NCBI GenBank assembly: GCA_021234155.1
Contig: JAJEKV010000217.1
Location: 622,001 to 686,000 of the forward strand
DNA from: Isoetes taiwanensis
Lineage: Eukaryota > Streptophyta > Lycopodiopsida > Isoetales > Isoetaceae
Direction of reading: 5' to 3'
Length of the DNA: 64,000 bases
Made by a program: the position numbers and the translations under genes. Below the pieces are notes generated by a model. That model searched no databases and was not told where the DNA came from. It saw only the letters and a list, made by a program, of their open reading frames with translations. Below, one piece after another: positions 11,110 to 22,436 of the stretch. The first letter of the stretch is position 1, and every line of letters begins with the position of its first letter.

Positions 11110-13600
11110 CTCTACCTCAACAAATATTGGCAAGGTTATATGCTTATCCGATGATGCCTGAACTAATTTATCTAATATGCCACGTGGCGCATGTTCCTCA
11201 GTCTGTACTATTGCATAACCATGATGTGTAGTATCAAATATAGTGTGCACTGGTTGTTCATTGATAACACTGAAACCACTCAGAATTAACAATTCACACC
11301 AACATCTGGTATCTAATTTGATAGAGATGTCCTAAAATTCCACAATGTCCATTATACTGAAGAGCAAGACTTGTTTTGATGGTGACAATTTAGAAAACAC
11401 TGCTTTTTGAGTGGCTTGCAAGCATATAAATGAAATAGGAATGTTATAGTCATTGCCTGCATATCTTCCTCGATAGTTACTTGTTCTAATGAAGTAGATT
11501 TGCTGCATATAATTACCATGTGCTATTTGTTCTTGTATTGTGTTTTGTGTTGTAATACCACATTGTCCTTAAATACAACTTGTGATTTGGGGCTCCATCA
11601 AATGTTGGATAATTTCTATTTGTTTTCTGACCCACAATGATATTTGTTACACATTCTACTACAATCCTAGCCATTTTAGGTTTATGATCAAGGCCTTTCA
11701 ACAAACACAAAGAAACATTAAAGGATCAAATGTTCCTCTTCAAAAAATGTAAATATAATCACCATAATTATCTTCCACAATTGTGGAGTGGGCAAATTAC
11801 ATATGGGTTGTAATGGTTTATTATGGGGGGTATTCGTATGCCTTTTTCGTATAATGCTAACGTCAGTATATAGGTTTTGGTCTTTTAATGGTCAGCCGAG
11901 GTTAGTAACTTAGGTTTCCTCTGTGGTTTTGGTCAGTTGGGCTTTTTAGGAAGGACAGGTCGCGTGGAGATGGGTATCGCGGTGGACATCCGGGCATCTT
12001 TGATGCTGTCGGAGTTGCTGCCATATCCGACCTCTTCAATCGAACTTTTTTTTTTTTTACCATTTTTATTTTTTTGCTTTCTTTGAAGCACTCCATGTTA
12101 GAATAATATGTAGCTTCTCCTGCTTGCATGCCCGTGGAGGCATGTGGGCTTTTTATTTGTGCCGGTATTTTCTTCAACAATTCTGCTTTGGCGCAGGGAA
12201 GCTTCTGGAAGGTGTCAAGTGGAGGCGTTGTTATGGAGCATGGGCACACAACTGATTTATGAAGCTCACTTTCTTCTACTGTTTATGGTTGAGAAACTAT
12301 TTATGAAGGGCACTTTGTTTCACTGTTGCGAGCTCTCTCTGTTAAGGTCTCTTTGTTATGTAGCAGAAAGGAAAATAGCATAGAAATCACAAATATTATG
12401 CATTTTTGTGTGTTTCGAAGTGCGTGATTATCATCATTATCATGCGCTTCCCTACAGAAGTGCATGTTCCTTCATGGAGTTCACTTTATTGCAATCTTAT
12501 AGAGTGCTATGTTGAGGAAGTGCTCTTGTTAACTGGAATGGCAGCTTGTAATACTGCTCAGAGTTGTCTCAGACTCTTTGTTCCACAATTCTTGTTCTTG
12601 TTATTCAATTATATTCTTCTTGTCCTGTTATAATTCAATGTATCTTATGGAAGAGACAAGCTTTTGTTTGTTCCACATTCTTGTTCTTGTTATTCTGTTA
12701 TGTTCTTAATGTTATAATTCAATGTATGTTACAGAAGAAGAGCTCCTGTTATGTATGATTGACTAGGGACCATGGCATCAGAACCTTAGACTGACGTGGA
12801 AATTGAGGTTTGACCCCATTTTCTTTTTGGCTCTACAGTCATGGTTAGAGGATATGGCATATCCTCTGGTATATCTCTGGATGAAGGGTTGAGATGAGAC
12901 TAGATCAAGGGTTGAGATGAGACTAGTATACGGAAGAGACAAGTATGTAATGTCAAGTAAATGGTTAGACATGAGAGTCTCAATATCATTGGCCCTTAAA
13001 ATGAACAAGTCTCTCGCAGTATTTGGCAAAGTCCGGGGAACACTATAAACCCACTGGTTGAAATTGCAAATTTTCTGGTTAAGGTAGTGTATCGTAGGAA
13101 TTTTTCCGGTAAGTTTTCTTGTAGTTTTCTATTAAGACTGAAAATTTCCAGCTCTAAACATAAGAAAGGGTCAAAGTAAGGCTAGGAATAAAAAGTTTGC
13201 CCCAACACTGGTCTCTCGGCTAAAGGTGAGGATATTCTGAATCCAACTTGATCGAGCTGCTCCATCTTCTCAGATTTGCACACTAGGACAATTCCTGCTT
13301 CAGCAGAGGAGCTTTATTATTTATTAGGGTAGACAAATTTCTGCAGAATTATATGTTTAGTTTAGATATTCAATCTATGGGTTGTCTTTCTCGCTTCCAA
13401 GCAAGAACAGTCTCAAAAAAGTGCAGTCATTAGTCCCTCTTCAAGTATATATTTGATATTATGCAGATAAAGTTCTGTAGATATACACTGAATAACAACA
13501 AGGCTTCTGAAAAAGAACAAGGCTCCTAAGCTTTTACCATATTTGCATGCAGCTTCTAGCCTATCATAGGTTCACTGCTCCATTTCTTTTTCATAGTTAA
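11110..13600. other. No gene recognised; local duplication
   Basis: Mostly A-T-rich sequence with short unsupported ORFs. A duplicated stretch of about 90 bp (TTGTTCTTGTTATTC...ATAATTCAATGTAT) occurs at about 12580-12660 and 12670-12740. A T-run lies near 12050. The part next to 13600 is the 3' flank of the minus-strand HIPP gene. Confidence 0.4.
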
Positions 13601-13629
13601 AAAAAGTTAATTAAAGCATTTTGCAAAAA

Positions 13630-14156
13630 CTACATGAAGGGGCACATGTTTGGGCTCTGTTCGGGATCCAAATACATGAGCTCGCTATGTGGAATGCCTT
13701 GAAGCTGAACTTGAGCCTGAGGCTGATTTTTTTTCTCTGTTCCTTCCTTCTTCTCTTCTTTGGCCGGAGGAACTAGCTCCACATATTTGCCTGTTTTTTG
13801 CAGCTCTTTTAGAACCTTCTTCGAGTCCACTTTTCCCACAACCGTCAGCTTATAATCCTTTGAATCAACACTAATGGTCTCAACCCCTGGAAATCCCAAA
13901 CGCAGTGCAGAATTAAACCCAAATTTTCGTGACCCAAGTGGTTAAATTTTACCTTCGATCTTCAGCAGGGCTTTCTTCAGCTTCTTGAGGCATCCCTGGC
14001 AGTGAATCTGCGTCCTGATCACAGTGGTCTGGAGAAAAAAAAACGGCCTAAGTATTTCAAATACGTTGAAAATGTAAGAAATTTAAAAGAATCGAGGGGA
14101 AATCCTACCTGCAGCTTCTTCTCATCCTTTTTCGAATTTTGATCTTGGGAACCCAT
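13630..14156 (-). CDS. Heavy-metal-associated isoprenylated plant protein (HIPP-like), 3 exons
   Basis: Three exons join cleanly into 126 codons: 14109-14156, 13953-14028 and 13630-13886, with GT donors and AG acceptors at both introns (14029-14108 and 13887-13952). The product starts MGSQDQNSKKDEKKLQ and has one HMA domain (about residues 17-75, ferredoxin-like fold) with the metal-binding C-x-x-C as CQGC at residues 26-29. A Lys/Glu/Pro/Gln-rich linker follows, and the protein ends CPFM, a CaaX box. Proteins of this layout are plant metallochaperones that bind Cu, Zn or Cd through the two Cys and are prenylated on the terminal Cys, so they act at membranes or in the nucleus. The ATG is the only one before the first donor. 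The length is near the family's lower range. No disruption is seen, so it is probably functional. Confidence 0.88.
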
Positions 14157-14159
14157 GTT

Positions 14160-15640
14160 AGGATTTGCAAGAGGAATTGCTTTGAAGCTTCAAGATGAAT
14201 CCGGCAGCAGTGGAGGAAGGAAAAAAATGCATGCAAAAATGTGTTTAAGCAGGGAGGCTAGGGGTTCAGGGTTTTAGAGCTTGCCAGAAAAGTACTGTAC
14301 GAATCTGCAAAAACGGTTGGGGTTAAAAGTGGACGTGAATTCTATATTTAGCAGACGCAAGCAGAAGGATTTTGGTAGAATTTGGTTCCTCTAGTTCTCT
14401 GATTCTGAGATTTGAAATAATGGACACATATTTCCTTACATTTGGATTTGGTCATGCAGGTCATATTAATCTATTTCAGATTGCTCCTGAATATGAATTT
14501 GACGCCATTCAAATCCTCTCATAGGGCATGAAACCCTTTACATATTGATCCTAAATTTTTTGATGTTTCCCTCCGTAGGGAAAAAAGGGTTTGACAATGG
14601 GAATGCATATAATGTTGTTTCCTTTATGTTCTTTTTCCGCAAATACCGTGCCATGCCTTGTGAAAACTCAAGCAAACGGAAAAAAGCTATAAGCAACCAG
14701 CCATCTTCATTGCGCAAACACCCCTTGAACATAGACGTCTCAATCACCATTGTTGTGTCTGGAACTTGGAACTCACATAGACCTGAAGTCTTTACACCGC
14801 GTCTTTGATTTCCTTTTAGCAAACACCCCCCCTTGCATGTTGTGACAATACATGGATCTAAATCACACAGTTCCATCTCCTAGATGTCTACATACTAGGG
14901 CTGTGTTGATGTCACCAAACCTATGGGTGCTAAAGTTCTATGCAAATCCTTGTGACATTCTAGGATACATTGCTTTGAAGGATTAATTGGGTATTGCATG
15001 AGAGATCACAAGAACTGCATTTTGCATTGTGCATGCATAATATTACTTCGTGGTAAGTAAGCATGGGACGAGAGCTTTAAGATATGGCTAATCGTTTAAA
15101 GAACCCCAAACAACTTCGAAAATGACCTTTTTCCATGTCTCTTATTTAAACAAGAAATTTATCGCGGCGGGCCGCCGCGAACATTTCTCTTCCCAACTGA
15201 CTCACTTCTTGGTTTGACGGTATGTGTGGACATTTAAACTTTGTTCTAATTTAAGCCACATTGTAAAAGAAGGTATTGAAGTTAACTAGGTACATTTAAA
15301 TTAATGTTTACTATGTTAAGCTATTGTTGGCATGATTAACGTTTTCTATGCCAATTATTGGTGGCCCAAGTAATGGTGCCACGAGTCAGAGAGTTTGTTG
15401 CAAAAGATGCATAGGTTGCCTCGTCAACATAAGTCAAGATATAATGCCATGAAAAAGTTTAATCCCAAATTTATAATTTTACCTAGCTCAAGACAGAACA
15501 ATGACAACGTGGCACAAATATACCAAGGTCTTAATGATGTAAAAGAAAACATTGGAGTAGTACCCCTGCACAGTCACAAATATAATTCATTTTAGCAACA
15601 AAAGCTGAGAAATCCATAGATTGAGTCTTAAATATCTGTA
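14160..15640. other. HIPP upstream region and unassigned sequence
   Basis: 14160-14350 is the presumed promoter and 5' leader of the HIPP gene. Beyond it, ORFs on both strands at 14538-14876 and 15395-15595 show no recognisable domain and no splice context. A short G-C-rich inverted motif (GCGGCGGGCCGCCGC) lies at about 15163-15178. No feature is supported. Confidence 0.35.
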
Positions 15641-15652
15641 ATAAGTAGGAAA

Positions 15653-17185
15653 GGACACCACGCAAGATTTGCATCCATGAAAAGGAGGAGAGCCGACAAC
15701 GGGCCGGCGATGGCGGCCAGATTCTTGGCCGATTCATAGGAGACGGCCATGGCCGTCTCTGGTGCTTGGTGAGTCGCTTCCTCGGGTAAGATGCTGGAGG
15801 GCCATCAAGGATCTGCGCCTCAGAGAACAGGGCTGCTGGAATCGGGTTTGGGCAGCTGGGTTTCCATTCTTTCGTTCCCTTTTGTGCTACTAATCAGGAA
15901 AGCCTCCTTCCTTATCTTTCAGCTTCTAATGATCTAGGGGCTTCTGTGTTGCTTGGCAAGGACGGCAGACCTGGTTTACTGTTGCATAGTTCTGCAGCTT
16001 CCACAAGGTTTCCGGCCAGGGGAGCTGTGCCTCAGGTAAGTGGTCAAGTTCATGGGGAAAAGCTCTAGTTAGATATGTCCTTTCTTGGTGACTTCTAGTA
16101 TGCTGGCTGGGAGAAGGAATACAGTTTTTTAGGAAAAATGCAAGCTGAGCTATAGTATTCATTGCCTAAGGAAGAAGGACAGCACTGCGTAGTACAGAAA
16201 CCTTGGCCAGAATATTTTTCGGAAGGGATATTTAAGGCTAGGCAAGAGGCACTGGAAAGAACGGATGCTCTCCTGTAGTACTTTGGTAAGGGAAGAAGAA
16301 GACGATGCTTTCATTTCTAGTACTAGGCTGTAAACATTCTTTGAGCAGATGCCAGGGGTCAACAAGAATGAGATATATTGAGTGGAGCAGCTCCTCATAA
16401 TCTGTCTGCATTTATTTACATGATTTTGTGGTAGTATGCTTAACATGTAACAGGGCCTGCGCTCCCCTTTCCCAGCAAGGGGTGGCTTGAGTACTGGCAG
16501 TCAGGATGTGTGGGGCAGCTTGAGAGCCATGGGCTTCTAGTGGGCGGGAGACCCTAGAAATGTCTCACTCTTGGTTCTGCAGGTAGACAAGGCCTGCATA
16601 GCTAGATGCAGATGGGCTTGGCTCGGTTCAGGATTCTAGCGGTGATGCCCCCCTGGCGGGTTTGCTTGGTAAGAAGGCGGTTGAGTCTTTGCACACCCCA
16701 GGCACTCCCTATAATGCTTGCTAAAGCATCCGGTTGGATCATCACTATTTTTCGGGAGGAGCGTCTGAGAGGATCCTAAATTCTTGCTTGGTGGCGGTCG
16801 GTGCACTTTCGGCCGCTCTGGTTCTTCTATGACTCTCTAACTCAAGTCCGGTTTCTTCGTTTTATCTTAGGGCCAACTTTTTTTGAAGTCGTGATGCAAT
16901 TGGGGCATAGGGAAAGACAAGAGTTGTGCTCCCATAGTATCTGTCTGGAGAAGAGGCCGGGTAGCTCCTGTCCAGTAGCTGGCCCCGGTTGCATCACTAG
17001 GGTCTAGGAATTTAGTCCTCCTCTCCTGTAGTATCCGATGGAGAAGAAGTTGAGAGGGATTCTAAGAGTACTAGGCCTAGAGTATGGACTGCTATTCATG
17101 GATCGGAGAAGTGGTAACAGTTCCGTACTCAACTGTATGTACATAAATGTTTTATCATTCGAATAAAATACAGTTTCTTGCCTTC

Positions 17186-17213
<28 letters not shown>
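15653..17213 (+). mobile_element. Retroposed insertion with poly(A) tail and 12-bp target duplication
   Basis: The insert ends in an uninterrupted A-run of about 28 (17186-17213) preceded by AATAAAATACAG, a polyadenylation-signal context. It is flanked by the direct repeat ATAAGTAGGAAA at 15641-15652 and 17214-17225. This is the signature of LINE-mediated retroposition. The 1.56-kb body has no long ORF and no recognisable reverse transcriptase, so it is a non-autonomous retroelement, a 5'-truncated LINE tail or a retroposed transcript. Confidence 0.8.
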
Positions 17214-17216
<3 letters not shown>

Positions 17217-17289
17217 AGTAGGAAATAGCGACCAATGCTCTCAAAACTTCTCCATAGTGACTTGATCTCATTATTATGAATTCTTTGCC

Positions 17290-17700
17290 TCCATTTTTAG
17301 GTTTGAGCATAATTTTTGCACATTGAAAAGCCACGAAGAAAGAGCTTGAATTCCATTCTTTTGCTTGAAACAGGGGAGGAAGGGCAGCACTGATGGCAAG
17401 GTCGTCGATGGCGAGCCATGCTCCCTGCATTCGCCGGCGGTAATCCATTTCAATGGGAGCGGAAAGAGGCAAAGATTTAAGGATTTGAAGGCCGGAGTTG
17501 CCCTCTGCGCCAGAGCTGCAGCTCTGGGCCATATCGATGCCATCCGCGAACTGGGCCATTGCTTGCATGACGGCTTGGCGTTTTTTAGAATATCATCCAA
17601 GGTCATTGCCTCTTATTCGAGGGTACTGCCATGAGGCCCTAGGCTGGAAGCTCTCTGTTCCGGTGCCTATGGCGGATCTCAAAAACATGGCTCCACTCTA
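17290..17700 (+). pseudogene. Fragment of an F-box/MYND zinc-finger protein gene
   Basis: Three frames together resemble the Sel1-like/MYND part of plant F-box proteins of the At1g67340/At5g50450 type. One frame gives FFCLKQGRKG, a second gives AALMARSSMASHAP, and the first resumes with AVIHFNGSG and DLKAGVALCARAAALGHIDA then IRELGHCLHDG. A third frame then gives GYCHEALGWKLS, like the C-terminal C-Q-A-L-D-W-K-L of the MYND finger. At least two frameshifts and a deletion between the helical repeats and the finger show that it is dead. The F-box itself is not found. Such proteins recruit substrates to SCF ubiquitin ligases. Confidence 0.65.
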
Positions 17701-18541
17701 AAATTCGAACTTGCCCATCACCTTTTCATCTGTCGTACCGGTATTGTCGTCGAGCGCTTTCATGACTCTCGCCCTTTTCATCAGCACCGTGATTTGGGTT
17801 CCGAGATTCATGCTCAGATTCATGCCATCGATCATCAAATTGATGCATTGGGTTCTCATTCTCAGAATCTCGGTGGTCGAATTCGTAAATTGGTAATATT
17901 TCTAGGCCCATTCTAGCTAGAAGTTATTCTGCAACTCGTTTTTGAGTTACTCAAGCTCAAATTCAAGCTGCAGAGAATTCTGTTGCTCGGTTAAACAGAT
18001 TGGTTCCGAGAAGCAGGGAATACTTATGCAGCGAGAAATGGTAGATTCGTGCCGGATTCTGAAGAGAAAATCGATCAAAAGGATGCAATGTCGCGGAATG
18101 AAGCAGGAAACATGCATGAAATTGAAGAGCAGACTGAAGAACATAGGGCAGCATATTATGCGTAGGAGAGATTGATCGCATCAATGCGGTAATCCTTTTC
18201 TGCACAGCCCAGATCGCTGCATATTGCGAATAAACTTCTGATGGAATGGTTCGATCCAAATGCTCATGGGTAAAAGCATGAAAGGGTGTCTATAAATGTA
18301 GCCCTTTTTGTCATATACATATGTACCGAATGCACATTTTTGGAATAACTGTCATCATGACCCGCTAGTAACTGCCATGATTAATGGCTATCCACTACTC
18401 TGAACCCGCAATTATCGGATTTTGAAATTCTTTCCCAAATTCTTTCTTGGTTTGCCTCTCGTTCACTATCTCGCCCCTGCCTTCTCTGCTTGAATTCTGA
18501 TCACGAATTCTTCATCTAGCTATGGCCCCAAACGCCCCCAG

Positions 18542-18961
18542 ATGAGTGCTTGCTCATCACCACGCCCAAGCAAGAAGCCCGATAAGCTTCCGGGCGGTGG
18601 AATTTTACCTCCAAGGAGTTTACGTTTGGGTTACGAGGTGATCCAAGCCAAAGACCTCCGTGATAAACATCTGAGAGGCCCACATACCCAACCTAGAGAT
18701 GGTTATGAAGCGAGGTATGGGGTGAAGCTCCAAAAAGCAGACGAGGATTCAAGGAAGGGAGAATCCGAGCGCATGGAAAGATTATTTTTTAAATATTATG
18801 AATTGGTTTATGGCAAGAAAGCGGGTTATAAACCATTATATTTCTACCTATTTTGCCGAGCATTTGCTCTTCACTTGAAGGGGCGGCTTGTTGATTGGAT
18901 GGGCGTGGCTAGGACCGCCAAAGATCTTGCCAAAACCCTCATTTTCGGGCGTTTGAGATGA
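18542..18961 (+). CDS. Unrecognised ORF, possible first exon of the plus-strand element gene
   Basis: The ORF of 139 codons is rich in Lys, Arg and Asp (KKPDKLPGGGILPP; EDSRKGESERMERLFFKYYE) and contains an aromatic stretch PLYFYLFCRAFALHLKGR. It precedes the coiled-coil segment by about 120 bp and lies on the same strand, so it could be the N-terminal part of the same gene or transposon ORF. No family is recognised. Stops in every frame between 18961 and 19082 require either an intron or decay. Confidence 0.3.
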   Translation: MSACSSPRPSKKPDKLPGGGILPPRSLRLGYEVIQAKDLRDKHLRGPHTQPRDGYEARYGVKLQKADEDSRKGESERMERLFFKYYELVYGKKAGYKPLYFYLFCRAFALHLKGRLVDWMGVARTAKDLAKTLIFGRLR

Positions 18962-19063
18962 CCCTACAACAGGTAAATCCTCAACTATCAAACGGGACAT
19001 CGTGATTGCGGTGAGAATATTAGAGCCCTAGGTTATTCTAGATCAGATGTTGACACAATAAAG

Positions 19064-19703
19064 CAGTTACTTAAGCATGGGTTGGAGGAGAAAACTAACC
19101 TATTGAATGAAGTAGAAGCACTGGAAGAAAAAAGGAGGGATGCATTGAAGGTCATCAGCCGGATTGAGGGTAGAAAGGATATGCTATCCAGAAGATCCGG
19201 CAATCTAGACCGCCGGAAAATAGATGAGACAAAGCAGAATTTGACAAATTGTCCCGGGATCCTTTGGAAATCAAGTTATCTTCGGAGTGTTGAAGTACAA
19301 GTTGGAAGACTTGGTTATGAGTAGACATGATAAAGAGCAGCACTCTTCTAAGCTAGAAATTGGTTTGCAGGAAGCAACTAAAGAAATTGAAAGGCATGAA
19401 ATCTCAATTGAACAAGCAAAGGAAAAACTTAATTGCATTGAATTGGTTCAGCAAAGGCATTCACAGATTTTGGATTTCATGGGGAGAGCAGGACCTATTG
19501 TTCTGCACCCGAGGCCCTACCCTGTAGGAGCTACTTCTATAGAGCAGTTCATCACATTCAGTTCATGTACCTGTTGTGGCCAAGGCTTTGGCAAAACTGG
19601 TTTGTTGCTGCTAGCTCCATGCAGAGATGCTTATTGCCTCTTCTGCTTGTGTTATCTGGTCCATGAAAGACAAAATTGCATAAAAGGTTGCATCACGGGA
19701 TGA
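19064..19703 (+). pseudogene. Coiled-coil plus Cys-rich (RING-like) segment of the plus-strand element gene
   Basis: Two overlapping frames (19082-19324 and 19287-19703) form one protein broken by a frameshift near 19250. They encode a long Glu/Lys-rich coiled coil (NEVEALEEKRRDALKVISRI; EIERHEISIEQAKEKLNCIE) followed by a Cys-rich end: CTCCGQGFGKTG, CRDAYCLFCLCYLV and a last Cys pair. The spacing C-x-C-C ... C-x4-Y-C-x2-C ... C-x3-C suggests a RING-like zinc finger. It is followed by a stretch with TGTACAT repeats and then by another exon at 20329, so the gap is probably an intron. Function unknown; likely part of a transposon-borne gene. Confidence 0.45.
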
Positions 19704-19849
19704 GGGCATTGAATTGACTTGGTTTCCCTATTTGTGAAAGGTATGCATTGCTCTCAACTAATTTAAACTTATATTTCTCTTAATTCATATTTGTTATTGT
19801 AATCTGCATAGTTCTACATGTATGGCTTTTAGTGCATTGCTATTCCTTG

Positions 19850-20265
19850 TACATGTATAACTTTTAGTGTACAACTGTAAACAGAGGTACATAGGCATAT
19901 ATTTGGTTGTTTATTGATGCTTTTATTTTTGAGCTTGGACTGCAGTTGTATCAGTTGTACATTTCTCTAATGGAGTCTACATCTGCAAATAGATGTACAT
20001 GCATTTATCTTTAGAGTGCATCTGTAGATGGATTCATAAGTATGTGCATTTTTTACATATATGTGCTTTTTTTGGGGCATAGATCTACATTCCCTAACTG
20101 GATACCTGGGTACATCTGGGTACATCTGGGTACATTGAGGTACCTCTATGTACATTGAGGAACATGTACATGTACATTTGGCTATAGTTAAATGTAGTTA
20201 CATACATTTGGTACCTTTTATGTACATGAAATGTACATGCTTGGCAGAATGTACCAGATATTTCT
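19850..20265. repeat. TGTACAT repeat cluster 1
   Basis: TGTACAT or its close variants (GGTACAT, TGTACATTTGG, ACATCTGGGTACATC) recur more than a dozen times, including three near-tandem CTGGGTACAT units at about 20107-20135. The cluster lies between the Cys-rich segment and the next exon of the plus-strand gene. ATGTACAT is self-complementary, so both orientations are represented. Confidence 0.75.
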
Positions 20266-20328
20266 CATTAGTTCTGTTTTCATGTTCTTTTATGTCTATT
20301 GAAATTTAGATCATTTGTTTGTTTGCAG

Positions 20329-20935
20329 ATGAGGCTGTTCCTATCCCAGAAGCAGCTTTAATGGCTGATGTTCTTGAGCCATCTGCATCAACTCTCTTTA
20401 TAGATTTTACTGAGCATAATAAGCAGACCGAATCTGTAGACCCTCAACCTTCCAGCTCCAGATCACCAATGACATTTACAGTGCCAGTAATAGAACCATC
20501 TGCAACAGTGCCTCCTCGAACATGGCAAAGTGAAGTTGAGGAAATTGAGAGGATGGCACTTGAGAAAGCTAAAGCAGTTGCAGGTGCAGACCCTTCAATG
20601 ACTGCTGCAACAGAAACTCTTTCATCACCAAGTGCTAAATTAGTAATTGGAGAAGCTAAGAAAGATTCAAAACTTACGTCTCGGCATCATCTGCGGAGGT
20701 CGTTACGGACTGTTACGTAAGAAGCTACAAAGGACACAGATCAGATTTTATCGGGAGATACCGGGGAAGAGGAAGCTGAGTTGGTAGTTGAGTCCACTCA
20801 AAGAGGAGGCAAAAGAATCTTTGGTGATGGCACTCCAAGAGGAAAAAAGCAGGCAAAATCTCCGGCAACAAAAAAATGTCCTCAAAAAAAAAAATCTCCG
20901 GGCAAAAAGTGCCATCACCACCTAGAAAGAGGTAT
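20329..20935 (+). pseudogene. Low-complexity exon with Lys-rich tail of the plus-strand element gene
   Basis: After the acceptor TTTGTTTGCAG (ending 20328) the frame stays open to 20720: Ser/Pro/Thr-rich (SVDPQPSSSRSPMTFTVPVI), then a helical stretch WQSEVEEIERMALEKAKA. After a stop at 20718-20720 the reading continues with an acidic part and a Lys/Pro-rich tail (GTPRGKKQAKSPATKK, KKKSPGKK) like a nuclear-localisation or DNA-binding tail. It probably links the coiled-coil exon to the Ulp1-like part. No enzyme motif is seen here. Confidence 0.4.
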
Positions 20936-21554
20936 GTCGAAGATGAACTAATTTTGTTAAACATCTCAGATTTATGATAATTAACCACATTTTTTTTTGT
21001 ACATAGGACACGATCCGGTAGTGAAGGAAGCTGATCCCGATCCTTCCGAAGTCGGGGCAGGAAGAGGAAGAGGATCTACAAGAAAATATTGATGTGATAA
21101 CAAATAAGGTGCGGCCGATCCCACGTAAGATCTTTGAAGCGGTGATGAATTTACAAGGTGAGTAATATACAATTGATTACAATAGATATATTCTTTTGCT
21201 AATCTTTGTTGTTTCCTTATGCAGTTTAGTGAACCGATTTGAAAAGGTTGGTTCCATTCACTCCTTATAGGGATTTGTCCTCCTAAGCCGCACCCTCTAT
21301 CTTTCAAAGTGATGTTGACGAAGTTCTGTTTGGAAGCTGGACTTGACCTCTAAGATGGTAGATGTCTATGGGAGGTAGGCTAGCATTTCAACATATTTAT
21401 GTTATTTCATTCCCTAAGTCACTCATCTTATGTATTAATATGTATTACGGATTTGTGTGCGGTACCTTTGTAGCGATCTTCCATCGATTGGAAACACAAG
21501 TTTTTTTACGGTTCGTAGGACAACTTCAATTTTGTGAATTCCCTCAAGAGCGGG

Positions 21555-22265
21555 GGAGCGGATGCACGAGAACACTAACATAAAGGAAGGGCTGGATGGC
21601 ATTTTGATTGCAAGATGCCAATACATATTTGTTCCAATTACGCAAGGCCCAAATGTGGCATTGGCAATACTTGTGCTTGCTGGTCCAGTGAAAAGCTCTT
21701 TTCCATCTATAGCTAGCCCAAGTATACAGATCCTCTCTCTGTCAAAGGCTATGTACCGATGCTAAAGTGGTCCGAAGTAAGTATGAGTTTCTGTTTTTTT
21801 TTATGATTTGATTATTACGATATTGCAATTTCTTATGCTTGATTTATTCTCACATTGCAATTTTGCAGGTTTCATAAGCTTGTGATCAATAACATGATGC
21901 TCGGATGGTAGGAAGAACTTTGATGCTCCTGTGTTCTGTCCTAAAATGCCAGAAACTAGTACCAGCAACCCTTGCATGTACATTGTGGCTTACATGCAAA
22001 AATTCATAGATCTTTGTGGTTGATGCAATGACCAAGCTCCATTTTTGTAAGTAGAACATGTTATTTTCCTATTAGTTATTTGTTGGTATAGTCCTCTAAT
22101 ACTTGGCACCATGCAGATGACACCCAGTTGGTTCACTGATGCCTATGCCAAGTCACGGAGGGATCATCTAATGGAGGCATTAATTGTAGAAGGCGAGATG
22201 AATATACAAGCAGTTGTTCCTACACATCCCTTTGACTTGTTTGTAAATTACAGTTTTGTATGAGC
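21555..22265 (+). pseudogene. Ulp1-like (C48) cysteine protease domain, decayed
   Basis: The first segment reads LDGILIARCQYIFVPITQG and then ALAILVLAG, matching the Ulp1 core in which a (V/I)-P-I strand is followed by the N-H-W-x-L-A-V-I catalytic His segment. The His and Trp are not visible (GPNVALAI). A second segment after a possible intron (acceptor TTTTGCAG, about 21869) gives PETSTSNPCMYIVAYMQKFI, like the Q-x-N-x-x-D-C-G-x-F/Y catalytic Cys region, again with key residues changed. A third (about 22120-22260) gives FTDAYAKSRRDHLMEALI. Ulp1-like proteases cleave SUMO and are carried by several plant DNA-transposon families. This copy is inactive. The identification rests on a few motifs. 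Confidence 0.45.
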
Positions 22266-22436
22266 CATGCTCCGAGCTTCTTTGTACTCAATAAGTAATG
22301 AAAAAATTAATTTATTTGTCTCACTTACACCTGTGCAAATAACAATCGTGTAATTATCAATGTGTTTTCTCAATTGTGTGATCTGAAATGTAATTATAAA
22401 TTGTGAATCTCAAGTGTTTTCTTGTTGACAGGTGAA

